Origin: Anaeromyxobacter dehalogenans
Lineage (GTDB): Bacteria; Myxococcota_A; UBA9042; DTJE01
Direction of reading: 5' to 3'
Assembly (NCBI GenBank): GCA_020722625.1
Contig: DYKK01000054.1
Location: forward strand, 1 to 11,394
DNA length: 11,394 nucleotides
In this document: positions 7,723 to 11,394 of the stretch, one piece after another
How positions within the stretch are numbered: the stretch's first letter is position 1
Layout: the number at the start of each line of letters is the position of its first letter
Notes under the pieces: generated by a model
Seen by the model: the letters and a program-made list of their open reading frames with translations, nothing else
Databases searched by the model: none
Told to the model about the DNA's origin: nothing
Position numbers and translations under genes: made by a program

Positions 7723-7737
7723 CGCCGGGGCCCGGCG
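7723..7737. repeat. GC inverted repeat in the 71-bp gap between the transglutaminase-like and EEP genes
   Basis: CGCCGGG and CCCGGCG form 7-bp arms around a single G. As RNA this could make a 6-bp stem with a 3-base loop. No T-run follows it in the direction of transcription, so it is not a convincing intrinsic terminator. It may attenuate or process the operon transcript here, or it may be chance in GC-rich DNA. Confidence 0.4.
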
Positions 7738-7748
7738 TCCAGGCAACG

Positions 7749-9581
7749 TCAGTCCTGCGGCGTGATCCGGAGCGCCGCCTTCTCGATGGACCCCGTGTCC
7801 GCCGCGGCGTTGTCGCAGACCTCCAGGACCCAGTCGCCCTTGGCGGTCTTGCCCTTGACCTTCTTGACTGAGTACGTCTTCTCGATGTCGTCCGCGCTGC
7901 CGCCGGTCCCGTAGTTCTTGAGGGTCCGATACGACCCGTCGGGCATCGTGACGCGGACGCGGAGGTCCCCGATATAGGTGTGTCGGATGGTCAGCTCGAG
8001 CGAGGCCTTGTACACCGTCAGGTCGTGCGGGACCGGAATGGTGACGCGAGCGCACGCGCTCGGCGCGTTGTCGGGGATGTCCACAGGCAGTCCCGTCGCG
8101 GAGTACGTCCCCGGCTCGACGGCCGGCGAGTCCTGGGACTCGATGGACTGCGGCAGGATGGTGGACGCGAGGTACTGATAATCCACGTACTCGTTCTCGT
8201 ACACGCGGTAGTTGTTGGTGTTCGAGAGGGGCTGCCACAGGAAGTCCGGGTGCGCATAGATGCCCAGGTCCGCGTCCTGCCACTCCCCGTCCCCGAGGAT
8301 CTCGGCCGTGGGGTCGTCCATCGGCGCGGACAGCCACAGGACGTACGTCAGGGTCCTCAGGTCTATCTGGTCGTCGTACATCTCGCGGACCTTGTACGCG
8401 GTCGCGTAGGTCTCGTCGTCAATGTCGTCGCGGTAGTTCTGGACGGTCAGGGTCTCGTGGGGAAGCCCGTCGTGCATCCAGTGGATGGTCGCGGTCACGA
8501 GGACCCGGTACACCGGCTTCTTGCCCAGGCTCTTCACCCGGCCTTCGCCGCCGGAGTAGTCCGTCCGCTTGACGTCCACCTCCTCGGGTTTCGCGACCCC
8601 GTCCACCACCTGGTACAGCGGCTTCACGCTGAAGCGGTAGGACTTCACCGGCTGGTTCCAGACCTCCGCGCCCGTGCACTGGTCAATCACGAAGGACTTG
8701 TCGCGGTTCCCGATCTGGTCCGCGAAGAAGATGTGGAAGGCCGCGGGGGTCACGTCCTGGAAGTCCACCTCCTTCTTCGCGTCCTCGTCCTTGTCCCAGT
8801 CGTTGCGCGACCCGTGGAACGACGACGAGCACTCCATCCACGCCTCGGTCAGCAGGCCCTTCACGTCGCCGGGGGTCAGCGTCACGCCGTCCACCACCGC
8901 GTCGCGCCGGGGCTCCGGCTCCATGACCGCGGCCGCGGACCAGGCGTTGCAGTGCCCGTACCAGCCCTCGACTGCGAACTGCCCGAGCCCGTGCTCCAGA
9001 ACTTCGAACTCCGTGGCGGTATCCACCGTGAACTTCTTGTCGTCCAAGGACTTCCCGGCGTCCTCGATCTTCTTCTTGTTCTCGAGATATTCCTTGCCTT
9101 CCGGCGTCTCGCGCCAGTCCCACGCGGGGTCGCCCTCATGCTCCGCGAGCATCCGGTTGATGCGATAGACCAGTTCGTGCTGGCGCTCCATCAAGGTCTT
9201 GACCTCATCGTCTTTTTCGGAAACGGCAGCGAGATACGCCTTGATCTTGTCCCGTTCGATCTGGCCGGCGCGCCCGAGCAGCCGGTCCAGTTTCTCGGCC
9301 GGCGAGTACAGGGTCGCGTCGTCCGCGTCGAAGCGGTCCGTCTTCTTCTTGTACTCGTCGCCCCACAGGCCCGACACGGCCGGGTCGTGGAGCCGGTAGG
9401 CGATCCCGTCCCGCTTGTAGCCCCACCAGGAACCCACCCACACGACCTTGGACACTGTGCCCCGCAGCGGCAGTTTCGAGAAGAGGACCTCGCCGTACCG
9501 GGTGTTGGGGTTGGACCACGCCGGGCCGGCCATTGCGAGACCCGCGAAGACGCAAAGGAAACGAATCGTTCTGGACTTCAT
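7749..9581 (-). CDS. Secreted transglutaminase-elicitor (GP42/M81-like) protein with C-terminal P-domain
   Basis: Predicted secreted protein cross-linking enzyme (610 aa): transglutaminases join Gln side chains to amines such as Lys. The signal peptide is residues 1-23, with likely cleavage after Ala-Trp-Ser. Residues about 48-460 match the transglutaminase-elicitor family known from Phytophthora and some marine bacteria. The N-terminal GSWWGYKRDGIAYR fits the family's start. GWYGHCNAWSAAAVMEPEP carries the likely nucleophile Cys211. PAAFHIFFADQIGN (His283) and FVIDQCTGAEVWNQPV (Asp300) are probable triad partners. GEWQDADLGIYAHPDFLWQP closes the domain. A charged helical stretch at about 107-180 may form a coiled coil. 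Residues about 494-608 are a proprotein-convertase P-domain (RHTYIGDLRVRVTMPDGS, GGSADDIEKTY, NAAADTGSIEKAAL), a module usually attached to secreted proteases. The ATG has GGGAGG 7 bases upstream and lies 15 bp after the preceding stop. The family assignment rests on recognised motifs; activity is inferred. Confidence 0.9.
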   Translation of the reverse strand: MKSRTIRFLCVFAGLAMAGPAWSNPNTRYGEVLFSKLPLRGTVSKVVWVGSWWGYKRDGIAYRLHDPAVSGLWGDEYKKKTDRFDADDATLYSPAEKLDRLLGRAGQIERDKIKAYLAAVSEKDDEVKTLMERQHELVYRINRMLAEHEGDPAWDWRETPEGKEYLENKKKIEDAGKSLDDKKFTVDTATEFEVLEHGLGQFAVEGWYGHCNAWSAAAVMEPEPRRDAVVDGVTLTPGDVKGLLTEAWMECSSSFHGSRNDWDKDEDAKKEVDFQDVTPAAFHIFFADQIGNRDKSFVIDQCTGAEVWNQPVKSYRFSVKPLYQVVDGVAKPEEVDVKRTDYSGGEGRVKSLGKKPVYRVLVTATIHWMHDGLPHETLTVQNYRDDIDDETYATAYKVREMYDDQIDLRTLTYVLWLSAPMDDPTAEILGDGEWQDADLGIYAHPDFLWQPLSNTNNYRVYENEYVDYQYLASTILPQSIESQDSPAVEPGTYSATGLPVDIPDNAPSACARVTIPVPHDLTVYKASLELTIRHTYIGDLRVRVTMPDGSYRTLKNYGTGGSADDIEKTYSVKKVKGKTAKGDWVLEVCDNAAADTGSIEKAALRITPQD

Positions 9582-9596
9582 GTCATCGCCTCCCAG

Positions 9597-10412
9597 TCAC
9601 TGCGCCAGGTCCCGGCGGATCAGGACGCCCACGCCCTGGCTCGTCCGGATGAAGAAGGGCCACAGGTCGCCCCTCGCCCAATACACGACGTCCCCGTTGT
9701 CGAAGTCGTAGCGTTCAAACGTCCGGCCGGCCCATCCGGGGTCGAAGGTCGTGAGGATGTCCGCGAGGTCCGCGGGGACCTCGGGGGCCGCGGACCCGCT
9801 CCCCTGGACCAGGATGCGTGGGATCGTGTGGGGATAAACGCTCGACCCCGTGCTCAGGGACGACTTCTGGTTGACCTCGACGGTGTATCCGTCGGGATAT
9901 TCCGAGTTGTAAATGGTTTCCTCGATGGGGTCCAGCAGGTCGTTCAGGGCAAACACCAGTTTCGGTTCGTGCCGGTCCACGCGGTCGGGCGCGAAGAGTT
10001 CCGCATGGTCCGGGGGCGTCGCCTGCGTGACCTCGACCTCGGCCACCTCGCGCATCACCCGGTCGAAGACCTGCTTCGTGACCCCGAGAACCCGGTACTG
10101 GAACAGATAGACCTCGCTCGCGGTGGTGCGGTCCGGGGCGAGTTCCGGGGCCGCCCGGGCCATGTCCGACCGCAAATCGAAGCGGAAGGCGACCAGGAAC
10201 CTGTCCCCCGCCCGATAGAACCGCGGGGCCATCCCGGTCTGCTCGAAGGCGCTTCCCCCGCCCGGGTCGCAGTCGGGGCAGTCGCCCTTGCCCGTCACCT
10301 TGGGATCCCCGCCGGTGGGCGGGGGCGCGGCCGGCCCCTGGGACGAGGCGCACGCCGCAGCCAGGGCCGCGACGGCCAGCGCCCAGCCCTGCGTGAATCG
10401 TCCAAACATCAT
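9597..10412 (-). CDS. Lipoprotein of unknown function, first gene of the cluster
   Basis: Not recognised. It is 271 aa with a signal peptide ending Leu-Ala-Ala-Ala-Cys21, a Pro/Gly linker, and a CPDC pair at 45-48 that sits in the linker and so is unlikely to be a redox site. The folded part, about 57-271, starts GMAPRFYRAGDRFLVAFRFD. It is rich in aromatic and beta-type segments and ends in a strand-rich block with DVVYWARGDLWPFFIR. No catalytic motif was seen. Two adjacent ATGs are available; the first (10412-10410) has AAGGAG 5 bases upstream and was chosen. The gene sits directly behind the strong promoter at 10506-10478 and 15 bp before the transglutaminase-like gene, so the two are almost certainly co-transcribed. 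It could be a partner, substrate anchor or inhibitor for that enzyme (inference only). Confidence 0.85.
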   Translation of the reverse strand: MMFGRFTQGWALAVAALAAACASSQGPAAPPPTGGDPKVTGKGDCPDCDPGGGSAFEQTGMAPRFYRAGDRFLVAFRFDLRSDMARAAPELAPDRTTASEVYLFQYRVLGVTKQVFDRVMREVAEVEVTQATPPDHAELFAPDRVDRHEPKLVFALNDLLDPIEETIYNSEYPDGYTVEVNQKSSLSTGSSVYPHTIPRILVQGSGSAAPEVPADLADILTTFDPGWAGRTFERYDFDNGDVVYWARGDLWPFFIRTSQGVGVLIRRDLAQ

Positions 10413-10417
10413 GGCTT

Positions 10418-10423
10418 CTCCTT
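10418..10423 (-). promoter_or_regulatory. Ribosome binding site of the first cluster gene
   Basis: AAGGAG on the minus strand lies 5 bases before the first of two consecutive ATG codons and 8 bases before the second. The leader hairpin at 10454-10434 ends about 10 bases upstream of it. Confidence 0.65.
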
Positions 10424-10433
10424 TCGCGTTCGT

Positions 10434-10454
10434 GTCCCCGCGACGGCGCGGGAC
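10434..10454 (-). promoter_or_regulatory. Hairpin in the 5' leader of the five-gene cluster
   Basis: On the minus strand GTCCCGCG, loop CCGT, then CGCGGGGAC forms an 8-bp stem with one extra G. It lies between the predicted transcription start (about 10471) and the ribosome binding site. There is no T-run after it, so it is not a terminator. It may stabilise the 5' end of the mRNA or tune translation (inference). Confidence 0.5.
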
Positions 10455-10469
10455 TCATTGCGCTGCAAG

Positions 10470-10520
10470 CCGCGGGATTTCTAGCCCGAATTCCGCCCAA
10501 TGTCAATCCCGCGGGATTTC
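10470..10520. promoter_or_regulatory. Putative operator: 14-bp palindrome plus repeated half-motif
   Basis: AATCCCGCGGGATT at 10505-10518 is a perfect palindrome that overlaps the -35 box. The 12-mer CCGCGGGATTTC occurs at 10509-10520 (running through the palindrome) and again at 10470-10481, exactly 39 bp away, overlapping the -10 box and the predicted start point. Two matching sites placed over the core promoter elements are the usual arrangement for a dimeric repressor. The regulator is not in the window, and its identity is unknown. Confidence 0.55.
10478..10506 (-). promoter_or_regulatory. Sigma70-type promoter of the five-gene cluster
   Basis: On the minus strand, a consensus -35 TTGACA (10506-10501), a spacer of exactly 17 bp, then -10 TAGAAA (10483-10478, 4 of 6 matches). 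The predicted start near 10471 gives a leader of about 58 bases before the ATG at 10412. It sits in the only sizeable gap on this strand (148 bp) and is the best promoter match in the window. Confidence 0.65.
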
Positions 10521-10560
10521 GAAGCCTTGATGAACGTCCGGAAACACGACCCCCGCACAA

Positions 10561-11394
10561 CTACCGCGACAGGAGCGACGAGAACCGCACCGCCTCCACG
10601 TCGCGGACCCGCGCCTTGAAGAAGTCGAACCGGGCCGCCAGGAGCCGCGCGCGGGCGGCCTCGAACAGGGACGGCCCGGACAGGGCCACGTCCACCGCGG
10701 TGTCGCCGTACAGGCGGGTCAGGTGGAGCAGCAACAACGCGGTCTCGGGGTCGGGCGGGTCCAGCGACAGGCCCGCGTCGGACACGTCCCGGGCCAGGTC
10801 CGGAGCACGGAGGACCTGCACCGGTGGGCGGACGTCGTGGAAATGGAACGCCTCCCCCTCGACCACGACCTCGCCGCGGCCCAGGCGGACCGACCGCGGG
10901 AGGAAGAGGCGGGGCAGATGCCCCCGAAGTGCGGCGACCAGGTGCTCGGACAGACCGAGGTCCGCGGGCCGCGCGCGCAGGACCACGCGGACGGTCCCGG
11001 CGACCTCTTCCGGCTTCCAGGCGTGGCCCCCGGGGGTCCCCACGGTCTCGGGCAGGTCCGGCGGGACCGCGTCGCCGATGCGGGCCTCGACCGCCGCGTC
11101 TCGGAATCCGACCCGCCGCGCGACCCCCTCGATGTCCCGGACCAGGTCGTCCACGTGCGGCCCGACCGGGATCCGTTCCTCCACGCGGAACATCCGGAAA
11201 AGATTCTGATACTTGCGGACCGCATTCCAGTGCCCGAGGTGGTTCGCGACCACGGCCCGGACCTCCTCGCGGCGGATGAGGGCGTCTTGGTGCAACGAGA
11301 CCAGGCGTTCGTCCGGACTCGCACCCCGAGTGGGACGGTCGGCATGGCACGCGGCCAGGATCGCCGCGGTCATGACGATGAATCCCGCCTTCAC
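10561..11394 (-). CDS. Lipoprotein of unknown function at the window edge
   Basis: Not recognised (277 aa if it starts at the GTG at 11394). That start gives a compact lipoprotein signal peptide ending Ile-Leu-Ala-Ala-Cys16, so it is probably correct. Its ribosome binding site lies outside the window, however, and a longer protein cannot be excluded. Residues about 28-70 are strongly helical (EERL-type and REEVRAVVANHLGHWNAVRK). The middle (about 130-195) looks alpha/beta, with strands VRVVLRAR and GEVVVEGEAFHFHDV. The C-terminal third is helical and ends in an Arg/Phe-rich segment. A membrane anchor, then a helix, then an alpha/beta domain is loosely like pilus or secretion alignment proteins (PilO type), but no diagnostic motif supports this. 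It runs in the same direction as the downstream cluster but is separated from it by 148 bp containing a separate promoter and no clear terminator, so its link to that cluster is uncertain. Confidence 0.75.
   Translation of the reverse strand: MKAGFIVMTAAILAACHADRPTRGASPDERLVSLHQDALIRREEVRAVVANHLGHWNAVRKYQNLFRMFRVEERIPVGPHVDDLVRDIEGVARRVGFRDAAVEARIGDAVPPDLPETVGTPGGHAWKPEEVAGTVRVVLRARPADLGLSEHLVAALRGHLPRLFLPRSVRLGRGEVVVEGEAFHFHDVRPPVQVLRAPDLARDVSDAGLSLDPPDPETALLLLHLTRLYGDTAVDVALSGPSLFEAARARLLAARFDFFKARVRDVEAVRFSSLLSR

Noticed and set aside
7723..7737. Intrinsic terminator between the transglutaminase-like and EEP genes
   Set aside because: The GC inverted repeat has too small a loop and no following T-run. 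Read-through is more likely.
7678..8337. Extension of the EEP frame upstream of its GTG
   Set aside because: It would overlap the P-domain coding region and place the signal peptide internally. The GTG at 7677 with its ribosome binding site explains the protein.
7980..10484. Open frame of 834 codons on the + strand opposite the transglutaminase-like gene
   Set aside because: Val/Arg/His-rich translation without domains, antisense to two well-supported genes and running through their promoter region.

Overview
This is a GC-rich window (roughly 70% by eye). Its main content is six or seven exported proteins, most with lipoprotein signal peptides followed by Asp/Gly/Pro-rich linkers. One is a giant cysteine-rich lipoprotein carrying a CGPDGCGGVCGVC-type motif. 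This style is typical of Myxococcota and related former Deltaproteobacteria, so an environmental member of that group is the best guess. No rRNA, tRNA, CRISPR, insertion sequence or phage gene was seen.

Layout. Positions 1-242 are non-coding leader with short tandem repeats and a possible weak promoter. Positions 243-2696 (+) encode an approximately 817-residue cysteine-rich lipoprotein of unknown function. It ends only 15 bp from the stop of a convergent leftward cluster. Read in its direction of transcription (right to left), that cluster is: a 271-aa lipoprotein of unknown function (10412-9597); a 610-aa secreted protein with a transglutaminase-elicitor (Phytophthora GP42/M81-like) domain plus a C-terminal P-domain (9581-7749); a 332-aa endonuclease/exonuclease/phosphatase (EEP) lipoprotein (7677-6679); a 623-aa lipoprotein with an Ig-like domain and a probable TULIP/BPI-like lipid-binding region (6682-4811); and a 700-aa phospholipase D-like lipoprotein with two HKD motifs (4814-2712). 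The last three genes are joined by 4-bp ATGA overlaps. The first two are 15 bp apart, and a 71-bp gap separates the second from the third.

The cluster starts from a convincing sigma70-type promoter (TTGACA, 17-bp spacer, TAGAAA) at 10506-10478. Its -35 box overlaps a perfect 14-bp palindrome, and a 12-bp half of the palindrome is repeated over the -10/start region, which suggests a regulator site. The 5' leader contains a strong hairpin. Upstream, 11394-10561 holds another lipoprotein of unknown function, read in the same direction, whose start lies at the very window edge.

Taken together, the five-gene cluster looks like a co-expressed envelope or extracellular set that pairs two phosphodiester hydrolases with a putative lipid carrier and a protein cross-linking enzyme. 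Lipid or membrane remodelling, or attack on neighbouring cells, is a reasonable inference. It is not shown by the sequence.
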